A program made the position numbers and the translations under genes. Below the pieces are notes generated by a model, which was given only the letters and a program-made list of their open reading frames with translations, had not been told where the DNA came from and did not search any database. A stretch of 64,000 bases of DNA from Spirosoma rigui (lineage in GTDB: Bacteria; Bacteroidota; Bacteroidia; Cytophagales; Spirosomataceae), in the NCBI RefSeq assembly GCF_002067135.1, contig NZ_CP020105.1, positions 4,340,001 through 4,404,000 of the forward strand, read 5' to 3'. Shown one piece after another: positions 26,822 to 36,007 of the stretch (position 1 is its first letter; each line of letters starts with the position of its first letter).

Positions 26822-29062
26822 TCAGCTAGCCGGAACTAGTGGAAAGGATACATAAAACGTAGCACCGTGATTTGGTTCACTCTGATACCAGATCTTACCA
26901 CGGTGACGGTTCACGATCCGTTTGACAATAGCCAGGCCCACGCCCGACCCTTTGAACGACCGGGCGTTTTCCAGTCGTTTGAATAACTCGAACATCTTCC
27001 CGGCTTCCTTCATGTCGAAGCCAATTCCGTTGTCCTTAACGGTATAAATCACTTCGCTGCCAAGTTGTTCACCATGAACCTGAATTTGTCCCACGGGTTT
27101 CGACTGCGTGTATTTGGCAGCGTTGGTCATCAGGTTCATAAACAGCTGCGCCACCATCGTAGGATCGCCCGTGAGGTCGGGTGTACTGGTAATGTCGATG
27201 GTGAGTGAGCGATCCTTTTCGGTGATCATAATCTCTTCCCGCAGGGTCTGCAACAACTGTTGCATGTCAATAGGCTGCGCTTTGATCTCCGCTCGTCCCA
27301 TGCGGGAGTAGAACAGGATATGGCGGATTAGCCCCCGCATCCGGTCGGTGGAGTCAATGACCTTTTGAAAGAGCGCTTTGGCGTCGGGGTTGAAGTTTTC
27401 GCCATACTCTTCGAGCAGAATTTCGGAATAGCAGCGAATGGACGACAGCGGGGTCCGCAAATCGTGTGATACGGTATAGCTGAAGGCGTCCAGTTCTTCG
27501 TAAGCGGCCTGGAGTCGCTGATTAAGGATGCGGATTTCGTTGGCCTGCCGGTTCACCACCTGCAAAATATCTTCGCGAAGTTTGATGGCAACGGCCACTT
27601 CGATCTGTCCCCAGGGTTCGGATGTGTTGTGGACCAGTTCGGTCCAGGCAGCAAAGCTTTTGCGGGGGCTGAGTCTTGCCTGCCCGTCGTCGTTTACCGT
27701 GACGGCTTTTTCCGGGTTGCCCGCCCAGGTGACCTGCTGAATACGTTCCGGCTTGAACCAGATGAGGTATTCGTTCAACTCGCGGGAGAGCACAATGGCC
27801 AGTATGCCCGCCCCTACTTCGCTGAAGGCTTCGGCGGGTTTGTAAAGAATGGGCAACTGGCTCGTTTCCAAGAACGAGTCGATATGGGTCGTTTTAAGCC
27901 ACTCGACCAACTGGGTAACGGCAGCTTCGTCGGGCGTTTTACCCAGCCGGTGCTGCTGGTTGTTGAACAGCAAGACTACGCCCTCGGCACCGGTCAGGTC
28001 CAGGGCCGTGGTGGTATGCCGGGTCAGTGCGCGCACGACATCCTCATCGGCCAGGAGTTGTTCGTGCAGGCGTCGACCGGCTTCCTGCCGCTGGAGCAGC
28101 TGGGTCTGGTCTTCTTCGTCCTTACGAAACTCCAGGGCCGCCGACAGAAGCTGGCTCACGAACTTGGCGGCCTGCCGCGACGGGTAGTCAACGAAGCGGG
28201 GAGAATAGTGGTGGCAGGAAATAAGCCCCCATAGTTCACCCCGGTACAGGAGCGAAATACTCATCGACGCGTGAACGCCCATGTTGATGAGGTATTCGAT
28301 GTGCACCGGCGATACCGCCCGCAGGGTCGAATGCGTCATGTCGAGGGGCTGGTCGGCCGGCCAGCCGGGCTCCGACAAAATGGGCGACGGCTGGCTACCG
28401 GCATCGGCGATGAGCCGGACCAGGTTCGTTTTATACAGCTCGCGGGCCTGCCGCGGTATGTCGGATGCCGGGTAGTTGAGACCCAGAAACGGCTCCAGGT
28501 CCGGCTCTTTTTCCTCGGCAATGACCTGGCCGTGCCAGTCGGCGCTGAACCGATAGACCATGACACGGTCGAAGCCGATAATGGCTTTCACGCGCCGGGC
28601 CGTATTTTGCAGGAGGTCCGTCAGCCTGCGGCTCGACTGCACTTCGGTCAGGGCTTCGGCAATCAGCCGCTGGTTGAGCGATACTTTATGTTCTTTGTCG
28701 GTGGGTTCCCACTCCAGCAGCAGCAGTCCATTGTGTTCGTGAACGATCAGATTCCAGGGGTGACCGTTGATCTGTATGCGATTGGGGTTTATGTTTTCCC
28801 ACGAGCCGTTCCGCTGCCCTACGTTCAGCAACTCGATCAGGGTAGCGGCCGGCAGGTCGGTTTTGGCCAGCAGCGTATCCAGCGACTGTCCCAGCACCTC
28901 GGCAACGGGCTGTCCCACCAGTTCTGCCAGGTTAGCACTGGCGTGCACAACGGTATAGGTGTCAGGTTTGATCGCGCACAGGTAGCCGTGCGACTGGATA
29001 TACCCTAAAATGTGGATGGGTTCCTGATCACAGTTGATCAGATTGACGTCAAAAGGAGTCAT
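26822..29062 (-). CDS. bphP: Bacteriophytochrome histidine kinase
   Basis: The 746-residue photoreceptor has the order PAS (about 1-115), GAF (about 140-310), PHY (about 320-500), HisKA and HATPase. Cys11 in NLINCDQEP is the expected biliverdin thioether site. The GAF has YPASDIPRQAR and a HH pair in SCHHYSPRFV, and the PHY tongue shows PRKSFAAW. The phospho-acceptor is His533 in TVSHDLRTPL and the ATPase carries DNGIGF and GSGVGLAIV. All key residues for a red/far-red kinase are present. It heads the operon with the receiver and heme oxygenase. Confidence 0.96.
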   Translation of the reverse strand: MTPFDVNLINCDQEPIHILGYIQSHGYLCAIKPDTYTVVHASANLAELVGQPVAEVLGQSLDTLLAKTDLPAATLIELLNVGQRNGSWENINPNRIQINGHPWNLIVHEHNGLLLLEWEPTDKEHKVSLNQRLIAEALTEVQSSRRLTDLLQNTARRVKAIIGFDRVMVYRFSADWHGQVIAEEKEPDLEPFLGLNYPASDIPRQARELYKTNLVRLIADAGSQPSPILSEPGWPADQPLDMTHSTLRAVSPVHIEYLINMGVHASMSISLLYRGELWGLISCHHYSPRFVDYPSRQAAKFVSQLLSAALEFRKDEEDQTQLLQRQEAGRRLHEQLLADEDVVRALTRHTTTALDLTGAEGVVLLFNNQQHRLGKTPDEAAVTQLVEWLKTTHIDSFLETSQLPILYKPAEAFSEVGAGILAIVLSRELNEYLIWFKPERIQQVTWAGNPEKAVTVNDDGQARLSPRKSFAAWTELVHNTSEPWGQIEVAVAIKLREDILQVVNRQANEIRILNQRLQAAYEELDAFSYTVSHDLRTPLSSIRCYSEILLEEYGENFNPDAKALFQKVIDSTDRMRGLIRHILFYSRMGRAEIKAQPIDMQQLLQTLREEIMITEKDRSLTIDITSTPDLTGDPTMVAQLFMNLMTNAAKYTQSKPVGQIQVHGEQLGSEVIYTVKDNGIGFDMKEAGKMFELFKRLENARSFKGSGVGLAIVKRIVNRHRGKIWYQSEPNHGATFYVSFPLVPAS

Positions 29063-29305
29063 TCGTTGAGTGAACCGATAGAGACAAATCAGCAGGTATT
29101 CGACAGTATTAGGCAGAGAAAGTCTCTACCGCACCCGTCATTCTACTACTGGCTATAGTTTTAGTAATGCGTATACAAATAACGAAGTCTTCGGCTAAAA
29201 TACCTTATCAGCCGGCATAATATTAACCGCGGGTAGCTGGTATCCCGGCTATGGAACGGAAATCAGCGTTTGGCAGTACGGCTCACGACCAGCCGCGCAC
29301 AACGC

Positions 29306-30496
29306 TCAGCCCGGCTCAGTGGTCTCCGCGTGGGGCGTATGCAGAAATTTCTTGCCGGCCTGCTTGAATTTAAGCAACGACAGGAACATACCGAAGATGA
29401 GCGAGGGCAGAACCAGAAAATCACGGATCGACACTTTACGCCACAGGACACCCGGTACCGACACCAGCAGACTGAACACGAGCAGGAAAAACAGCGTGCC
29501 GGTTACCAGCTGACCGGGCTGGTAGCCAGCCAGCAGCGTGATCAGGAACGCCAGCCCCAGCAGGGCCAGCAGGATCATGCGGGGGAACAGCAGGGCTTTG
29601 ACCAGCGCGTTGAAGGCATTCCCATTACCCTTGAAAAGTTGTGCGATTCCGGTGCGGAAATAGGCTTTGACGAAGTAAACCTGGGCCGCCACCCAACGCG
29701 TGCGCTGCTTGTTGAATACCGCTACGTTCTGTACTTTCTCGTCGTAGATGATCGCATCAGACAGATAGCCGATGGGTACGTGCGCCAGGGCCAGCAGCAT
29801 TTCGAGTTCTTTATCGTAGCCCCCTACCGTTTTGATCTGATTCAGCGCCTGTTTCATCAGCCCCGGCTCAAAAGCCATTCCAGAGCCCGACAGCGTTACC
29901 GACAGACCCAGGGCGCGCTGACCCGCCCGGAAAATGGTGTTGTTCACTTCCTCGTTCATGGCGTCGAAAACGGCCACGCTGGTGTTGGTGTTCTTAGCCG
30001 TTCGGTGGCCCTGAACTGCCCGCCAGCCCTGCGCGAAAGCCGCGTTGATACGGGTCAGAAAATCGGGAGCCATGTGGTTATCGGCATCGGAGATCAGTAC
30101 GATGTCATACGTGTCGTCGGGCAGGTGGTTAAGCGCCCAAGCGATGGATTTCTGCACGGTCGACTGCTCGAAGGAAACCGGCATGATCTGTATGGGGTAC
30201 TCCGCCAGTTTGGCCAGCGTCTCGGGCAAAAACGAGTCGGCGATGACGATCAGATCGAAGCGGTCGCGGGGGTAGTCCAGTTGTAAGTTTGCTATTACCG
30301 ATCCCCGAATGACCGCATCTTCCTTGTAGGCCGGAATCAGGACGGCAATGCGCCGGTAGTGATTAGTCCCGGCCTTTCCGGGCGCGTTGTCCGCGCTTCC
30401 CAGCCGACCCGCTACCGCCGACACAAACAAATACAGGACGTTAAACGTCAAATAACCAGTGAGTAAAATCAAAAAAGAGGTAAATAAAAATGCCAT
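29306..30496 (-). CDS. GT2 processive-type glycosyltransferase, membrane
   Basis: The 396-residue enzyme has an N-terminal membrane helix (about 1-25), a GT-A domain with IPAYKED, the ISDADN acidic motif and the QRTRWVAAQ motif (QxxRW) used in processive beta-glycan synthases, then three or more C-terminal helices and a terminal FLHTPH. It likely builds or extends a polysaccharide chain at the inner membrane. ATG 30496 is the start; TTG 30502 in the same frame is less likely. The paralogue at 56445 shares QRTRWIAAQ and FLHTPH. It is transcribed away from the glycosidase at 30655. Confidence 0.88.
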   Translation of the reverse strand: MAFLFTSFLILLTGYLTFNVLYLFVSAVAGRLGSADNAPGKAGTNHYRRIAVLIPAYKEDAVIRGSVIANLQLDYPRDRFDLIVIADSFLPETLAKLAEYPIQIMPVSFEQSTVQKSIAWALNHLPDDTYDIVLISDADNHMAPDFLTRINAAFAQGWRAVQGHRTAKNTNTSVAVFDAMNEEVNNTIFRAGQRALGLSVTLSGSGMAFEPGLMKQALNQIKTVGGYDKELEMLLALAHVPIGYLSDAIIYDEKVQNVAVFNKQRTRWVAAQVYFVKAYFRTGIAQLFKGNGNAFNALVKALLFPRMILLALLGLAFLITLLAGYQPGQLVTGTLFFLLVFSLLVSVPGVLWRKVSIRDFLVLPSLIFGMFLSLLKFKQAGKKFLHTPHAETTEPG

Positions 30497-30654
30497 CAGC
30501 AAATCTTTTTGTTACTGTTTATTGGTCTATCCACACCCAAAACTAAGTTATATATTAACATTTACTTAAATATATCCCCTCCTACTATATATATTTTCAA
30601 TAATAACAATAAAGTAGGTAATTTTTGGGCTTAATTAATCCAAAGCATAGTTAA

Positions 30655-33600
30655 ATGAAAAAACTTATACTATCTCTATGTGCAGGGGTTGTCATTACGA
30701 CCGGCGTTCTTGTCAAGGGTCGCAGTGCATCCTCAACGGCCTCCTCAACCTGGCGGTTAGAGCGGGCTGCAGCCCTGGACACCATCGCCTTACCGGGCCG
30801 CGTCGAAGCCGAACGGTACAAGGCCATGCAGGGCATTCAACTGGAAGGAACGGCTGATGCCGGTGGGGGACAAAACATCAGCAGTATCGACGCAGGCGAC
30901 TGGATCGATTACGCCGTTACCGTACCGCGCACCGGGGTGTACACTTTTCAGTTTCGGGTAGCCAATGGCTATGGCGATGGGTCCCGGCTCCAGATCCAGC
31001 TCCCCTCGGGTACTGTCGTTGGTGCCCTCGACGTGCCCCGCACGGGCGGCACCCAGGTCTGGGCAACGGTAGGCGCAACGGCCCGTTTGAACGCCGGGAC
31101 GCAGACCATCCGGATCTACGTTGTGAAAGGCGACTGGAATCTGAACTGGTTCGATGTTACTGAAAGCCGCGCCCTGCCCGCCCGGTTCGAAGCCGAAAGC
31201 TACGACGTCGCCACGGACGTCCGGCCGGAAGCTACCGACGATGCCGGGGGCGGGTCGAACCTGGGATACATCGACGATAACGACTGGATGGACTATAACG
31301 TCAATGTCGCTACGTCGGGGGTGTATACCTTCGCGTTCCGGGTTGCCAACAGCTGGGGCAACGGACGAATCGACATCCGGGACGACGCCGGGACGGTGCT
31401 GGGCGGTATTGACGTACCCCGCACGGGCGGGTGGCAAACCTGGACAACCATCAGCACAACGGCAAACCTGCAGGCGGGCAGCCAGGTCCTGCGTATCTAT
31501 TCAGTGCGGGGAGCCTGGAATTTCAACTGGATGAACATCAGCCAGGGGGGAGCGGTCCTGTCGAAACCGGTCATCACCTTTGCGGCCCTTCCCGACAAAA
31601 CCGTGGACGATGGCGATTTCACGCTGGCAGCTTCCAGCACCAATACGCAAACGCCCCTTACGTTTACCAGTTCGAACCCATCGGTCGTCGATGTTTCCAA
31701 TGCAACGGGTGTCTGGAAAGCGTCGGTGAGGGGTGCCGGCACGGCCACCCTCACGGCTTCGCAGGCGGCTTCCAGTTCGTTCCTGGCCGCCGACGATGTA
31801 GCGCGTACGCAGGTTGTGCAGCCCTCCTCCATCATCTCGGCCAGCAAAAAAATCCCGATCGACCCCAAGCGCTGGTACCAGCTCACCAACGTGAGCAACG
31901 GACTGAACGGCCTGTTCGACGGCGTTACCGACGTAAACGTCGAGACGGGCTGGGGTAAGGTCCTGCCGCAGTACGATGCCTACTATCCCCTGTTGAACGG
32001 GGAAACCATGACGCTCGAAAGCCTGCGCTTCTACGATTTTACGGGTACCTGCACCGATAACCCGATGACGCTATCGATCATCAACGATCAGTGGCAGCGT
32101 ATTCCGGTTGCCACCTTTACCGGCGAGAATTACGCCACCTGGGTAGGCCCCTACCCCAACCGGGGCACCACCGGCAACGCGCAGTTCAAGCTCGACCAGC
32201 CCATTAGCAACGCCCGCTACCTAGTAATTAATACGTATGGCGCGTTCCCGACCGAAATTGAACTGTATGGTACATATATCGCATCGACGCAGCCCGTTAC
32301 GCCGGCCCCCGCTAAAGCCGTGAAGCTCGGCGATATGCTGGGCGTAAATGCCTACGAGTGGAATTTCGAGGACGGCGACTCGCCCTGGAAGATCAACGAG
32401 ACCAAGATGAACGTCGTTAAAAGCTTCACCGGCATCCGGCACTATATGGACTGGCAGAAACTTGAGTCCACTGAGGGTAATTACTCCTATAACCCAACCC
32501 TGAGCGGTGGCTGGAATTACGACGCGATCTACGAACGCTGCAAAGCCGAGGGCATTGAGGTCCTGGCCTGTCTGAAAACCCTGCCCGACTGGATGGTGAA
32601 TACCTATCCCAGCGAACAGCGGGATGCCGAAAATACACCCCTGCGGTATGGCAAGGATTTCGCCGACCCCCTCTCCTACCTGGAACAGGCGAAGATGGGC
32701 TTTCAGTACATGGCCCGCTACGGGAGTAACCCCAACGTGAACCCCGCCCTGCTCAAGGTCAATACCACCCCCCGGTGGACGGGTGACACGCCCAACTCTG
32801 TCAAGATTGGTCTGGGCCTGATCAAATACATCGAATGCGATAATGAACGCGACAAGTGGTGGAAAGGCCGGAAAGCCTACCAGACCGCCCGCGAATATGC
32901 CGCTAACCTGTCGGCGTTTTACGACGGGCATAAGAACACGATGGGCGCGGGCGTGGGGGTAAAGAACGCCGACCCGTCGGTGAAAGTGGTCGTGGGTGGA
33001 CTGGCGTCGGCATCGAGCGGCTCGGATTACATCAAGGGGATGATCGACTGGTGCAAGCAGTACCGCGGTTACAAGGCCGATGGTACCGTTGATCTCTGCT
33101 GGGACATCATCAATTACCACATGTATTCGGACAATACCTCGTCATCGCAAAGTGGTACGTCGACCCGGGGAGCGGCTCCGGAAGTGTCGCCCATCAACCG
33201 CATTGCCGAAGATTTCCGGCAAACGGCCCACCGCCAGTCGTATGATATGCCGGTCTGGATTACGGAGGCCGGTTATGATGTCAACCAGGGCAGCCCGCTG
33301 CGTGCCATTCCCATTGGCAGTAAGTCGGCGCTGGAAACCCAGGGTGACTGGATTCTGCGGTCGGCCCTGTTCTATGCTCGTCAGGGTATTGAGAAGGTGT
33401 TCTTCTACCAACTGTACGACGACAATTCGTCGGGTGGTATGTTTGGCACCTCAGGACTGGCCAACGGCAACACGACTACCCGCCGTCCGGCTGCGGACTA
33501 CCTCTACCAGACCAAAAAGCTGTTTGGCCAGTACCTGTTCAGGGAAACACTGAACCGCGATCCCTTCGTGGACCGGTACGAATACAACGGTACCTCCGCC

Positions 33601-34101
33601 TACGCCCTGGTCGTTCCCGACGAAGCAGGCCGAACCACATCGTACACACTGGATCTGGGCAATGCCGCCCAGGCCCGGATTTACCGCCCCGTGGTAGGCA
33701 GCGACAATATGAGCATGGAGGTCGTTAATACCAACCAGGGCAAAGTAGCGCTCACGGTGACGGAGACTCCCCTGTTTGTTGTTGCCGGAGCCGCAGCCGG
33801 CGGTCGGCAGGAAGCCCTTACCGCCACAGATAGCCGGAGCCTGGACGAAGTTGTTCGGGTGTTTCCCAACCCAACGACCGACTTTGTTACCATTGAAGCA
33901 GAACGGTCGACCAAGGGGTCACTGAAGGTTAACGTATACAATACGGGGCTTGGTCAGCTTCACCAGCAGGTCAAAATTCCCAGAACGGGGAATCAGTTCT
34001 CAGGAAAGATCGATATGACGAGCTTGCCGGTGGGTACCTATCTATTGGAAATTAAGCACGGCACTGAGCGTGTGGTCCGTAAAGTATTAAAAGTAAATTA
34101 A
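30655..34101 (+). CDS. T9SS-secreted CBM6 / clan GH-A-like glycosidase
   Basis: The 1148-residue protein has a signal peptide (about 1-25), two CBM6 carbohydrate-binding modules (about 43-172 and 176-299; both end with a DWNLNWFDV / AWNFNWMN motif), an Ig-like part (about 305-390), a discoidin-like part (about 398-545), a TIM-barrel glycosidase domain (about 555-960), and a T9SS type A sorting domain (about 1068-1148, VRVFPNPTTDF). Predicted catalytic acid Glu731 (CDNERDKW) and nucleophile Glu871 (WITEAGY) match clan GH-A spacing. It lies beside the EPS genes, so it may trim or anchor the polymer; the substrate is unknown. Confidence 0.88.
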   Translation: MKKLILSLCAGVVITTGVLVKGRSASSTASSTWRLERAAALDTIALPGRVEAERYKAMQGIQLEGTADAGGGQNISSIDAGDWIDYAVTVPRTGVYTFQFRVANGYGDGSRLQIQLPSGTVVGALDVPRTGGTQVWATVGATARLNAGTQTIRIYVVKGDWNLNWFDVTESRALPARFEAESYDVATDVRPEATDDAGGGSNLGYIDDNDWMDYNVNVATSGVYTFAFRVANSWGNGRIDIRDDAGTVLGGIDVPRTGGWQTWTTISTTANLQAGSQVLRIYSVRGAWNFNWMNISQGGAVLSKPVITFAALPDKTVDDGDFTLAASSTNTQTPLTFTSSNPSVVDVSNATGVWKASVRGAGTATLTASQAASSSFLAADDVARTQVVQPSSIISASKKIPIDPKRWYQLTNVSNGLNGLFDGVTDVNVETGWGKVLPQYDAYYPLLNGETMTLESLRFYDFTGTCTDNPMTLSIINDQWQRIPVATFTGENYATWVGPYPNRGTTGNAQFKLDQPISNARYLVINTYGAFPTEIELYGTYIASTQPVTPAPAKAVKLGDMLGVNAYEWNFEDGDSPWKINETKMNVVKSFTGIRHYMDWQKLESTEGNYSYNPTLSGGWNYDAIYERCKAEGIEVLACLKTLPDWMVNTYPSEQRDAENTPLRYGKDFADPLSYLEQAKMGFQYMARYGSNPNVNPALLKVNTTPRWTGDTPNSVKIGLGLIKYIECDNERDKWWKGRKAYQTAREYAANLSAFYDGHKNTMGAGVGVKNADPSVKVVVGGLASASSGSDYIKGMIDWCKQYRGYKADGTVDLCWDIINYHMYSDNTSSSQSGTSTRGAAPEVSPINRIAEDFRQTAHRQSYDMPVWITEAGYDVNQGSPLRAIPIGSKSALETQGDWILRSALFYARQGIEKVFFYQLYDDNSSGGMFGTSGLANGNTTTRRPAADYLYQTKKLFGQYLFRETLNRDPFVDRYEYNGTSAYALVVPDEAGRTTSYTLDLGNAAQARIYRPVVGSDNMSMEVVNTNQGKVALTVTETPLFVVAGAAAGGRQEALTATDSRSLDEVVRVFPNPTTDFVTIEAERSTKGSLKVNVYNTGLGQLHQQVKIPRTGNQFSGKIDMTSLPVGTYLLEIKHGTERVVRKVLKVN

Positions 34102-34125
34102 AAACCGATAGATTTTCTGTCGCCG

Positions 34126-34181
34126 AAAAAGGGTCACTGGCGCATCATTCATTCCCTGATGATGCATCAGTGGCCTTTTTT
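34126..34181 (+). terminator. Terminator after the glycosidase gene
   Basis: An A-tract and stem (about 34126-34148) pair with about 34158-34181, ending in a T-tract, with two small internal mismatches and a loop of about 10 bases. It lies 24 bases after the stop of the glycosidase gene. Confidence 0.7.
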
Positions 34182-34322
34182 GCGGCAAAAGGGCTCAAAT
34201 TATAACTCATTCCATCATATGTTATACTTATTAACTAAATTGAGTTGCGCTAACTATTTTGCCTAGCTTTTAACAAACTAATTTATTTACTTTACAATTA
34301 TCAATATACGTAAACATTCAAT

Positions 34323-34331
34323 TATCTTTAC
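34323..34331 (+). promoter_or_regulatory. Candidate -7 element TATCTTTAC before EPS operon
   Basis: TATCTTTAC lies 66 bases before the response regulator ATG, inside about 200 bases of AT-rich DNA. It fits TAnnTTTAC, a pattern found before four other EPS transcription starts in this window. It differs from the published Bacteroidota TAnnTTTG, and the -33 box is not clear, so this is a weak call. Confidence 0.25.
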
Positions 34332-34396
34332 GAGACAAAAATCCTCACCATATATACTAACGATTACGTACTTATTATAGCTAAATAGTTACTTAT

Positions 34397-34810
34397 ATGA
34401 AGCCACTTTACAACGTGTTAATCGCCGAGGACGACCCATTTATCCGCAAAGTTCTCCGGCAGACACTGAAAGATGACTTTTCAGTTATTACCAAAGAAAA
34501 CGGAATCGAAGCGGTCTCCTGGCTTGAAGAGGGCAATCCCGTAGACATTGTCCTGTCTGATATTCAGATGCCCCACATGGACGGCAAAGATCTGCTCCGT
34601 ACCCTGCGGGCCAGTCCCAGCTTTCAACGGTTGCCCATCATCATTCTGTCGACGTTTTCTGACAGTGCTACCCGCATTTCATGCCTGAACATGGGGGCCG
34701 ACGACTACATCGTCAAACCCTTCAACCCGCTCGAAGTAAAGACTAAAATTGCTACGGTGCTGCGCCGGATCGAAGCCACCAACCCGAAGTTGTCTTTAGG
34801 CCATTCTTAA
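34397..34810 (+). CDS. Single-domain response regulator at head of EPS operon
   Basis: The 137-residue product is an intact receiver: acidic pair Asp12/Asp13, phospho-acceptor Asp55 in VLSDIQMPHMDG, and the conserved Lys in DDYIVKPFNP. There is no output domain. It lies 27 bases before a sugar transferase that carries a degenerate receiver, which suggests a phospho-signal controlling EPS production. The cognate kinase is not in the module; the phytochrome and PAS kinases upstream are candidates only by proximity. Confidence 0.92.
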   Translation: MKPLYNVLIAEDDPFIRKVLRQTLKDDFSVITKENGIEAVSWLEEGNPVDIVLSDIQMPHMDGKDLLRTLRASPSFQRLPIIILSTFSDSATRISCLNMGADDYIVKPFNPLEVKTKIATVLRRIEATNPKLSLGHS

Positions 34811-34837
34811 CCTTAACGAGCCTACTCCGTACCACTC

Positions 34838-36007
34838 ATGCAGGCAGTAAAAGAATCCGTCCAATCGTTTCGGGTACTCCATGTCGAACGCGATAGTCAG
34901 TCGGCAACCTCATTCCGGCAGGCCTTCAGTAACCAGGTGCACGTTACCAGCGCAGCCAGCCTGACGGCCGCGCTGAACGTACTGGACAGCACCGAACCTA
35001 TCGACCTGATTCTGTTCAACGAGAGTATGGGCAGCAGCCGGTTTATCTCCGTGCTGCTTACCAAACCCGGCCGGGCCGCTATCCCGATCATGCTCATGAC
35101 CGACCGTAAAGGTATTGAGCTGACCGAAGCGCCTTACCACGGGCACGTGATCGACGTTTTTCCGACCAATTACTCCGAGGAAGACATGCGCATTCGGCTC
35201 ACCTACCTGATTCATAAAAAGGAGTATGAACACGACGGGCATGCCGTTACCAAGTCCGAGTCAATTCGCATTCCCATTGGCAAGCGTATGTTCGACATTG
35301 CCCTGTCGCTGCTGATCCTGACCATGATTTCGCCCCTGCTGCTGGTGGTGGCCATTCTGGTGAAGCTCGACTCCAAAGGCCCCGTTTTTTATAGTTCGAA
35401 GCGGGTGGGTACCGGCTTTAAGATTTTTGACATGTACAAGTTCCGGACCATGAAAACCGGGGCCGATCAGCTCCTGGCGGGTATGGCCTCGCAGAACCTG
35501 TACAACAATGCCAGTGCCGAAAAACCCGCCGACGATCGCTGCGAAACCTGTCAGTTAGCCAACACGGCCTGTCAGCGGCCGCTGTTCATGGATCAGAAAG
35601 AGATCTGTGAAGTGATCTACCAGCAGGAGCAGCGGGCAAAAGCCATGTTCTCCAAATTCAAGGAAGACCCGCGCGTGACCCGCCTGGGCAAGGTGCTCCG
35701 GAACACCAGTATTGACGAACTGCCGCAGTTGTTCAACATCCTGCGGGGCGATATGTCGTTCGTGGGTAACCGGCCGCTCCCACTCTACGAAGCCGAGAAA
35801 CTCACCACGACCGGCTACGCCCGCCGGTTTGCGGCTCCGGCTGGCCTGACGGGTCTATGGCAGGTGACCAAGCGGGGCAAAGCCAGCGTGTCGGATCAGG
35901 AACGGATTCAGCTGGACATTCTGTATGCCAAGAACTACTCGCTGCGTACCGATTTCATCATTCTTCTGAAAACGCTCAAAGCAGTATGGCAGAAGGAAAA
36001 CGTATAA
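34838..36007 (+). CDS. Priming sugar transferase with pseudo-receiver domain
   Basis: The 389-residue protein has an N-terminal receiver-like domain (about 10-130), one membrane helix (about 150-177) and a catalytic domain of the polyprenol-phosphate glycosyl-1-phosphate transferase family: KRMFDIALS, FRTMKTGAD, and NTSIDELPQLFNILRGDMS. It would transfer a sugar-1-phosphate to undecaprenyl phosphate as the first step of EPS repeat assembly. The receiver lacks the phospho-acceptor (Asn61 replaces it in LILFNESMG). A cysteine-rich insertion has Cys235, 238, 245 and 257. Its 3' end overlaps the next gene by 22 bases. Confidence 0.9.
   Translation: MQAVKESVQSFRVLHVERDSQSATSFRQAFSNQVHVTSAASLTAALNVLDSTEPIDLILFNESMGSSRFISVLLTKPGRAAIPIMLMTDRKGIELTEAPYHGHVIDVFPTNYSEEDMRIRLTYLIHKKEYEHDGHAVTKSESIRIPIGKRMFDIALSLLILTMISPLLLVVAILVKLDSKGPVFYSSKRVGTGFKIFDMYKFRTMKTGADQLLAGMASQNLYNNASAEKPADDRCETCQLANTACQRPLFMDQKEICEVIYQQEQRAKAMFSKFKEDPRVTRLGKVLRNTSIDELPQLFNILRGDMSFVGNRPLPLYEAEKLTTTGYARRFAAPAGLTGLWQVTKRGKASVSDQERIQLDILYAKNYSLRTDFIILLKTLKAVWQKENV

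Noticed and set aside
29115-29127. AGAGA-AAG-TCTCT palindrome upstream of bphP
   Set aside because: Five-base arms are too short to separate from chance without conservation data.
29270-30286. 338-codon plus-strand open frame opposite the GT2 gene
   Set aside because: The sequence is Gln/Arg/His-rich without domain features, while the minus strand encodes a clear GT2 with all motifs.
32221-33120. 299-codon minus-strand frame opposite the glycosidase
   Set aside because: Antisense shadow of the conserved catalytic domain; no family pattern.
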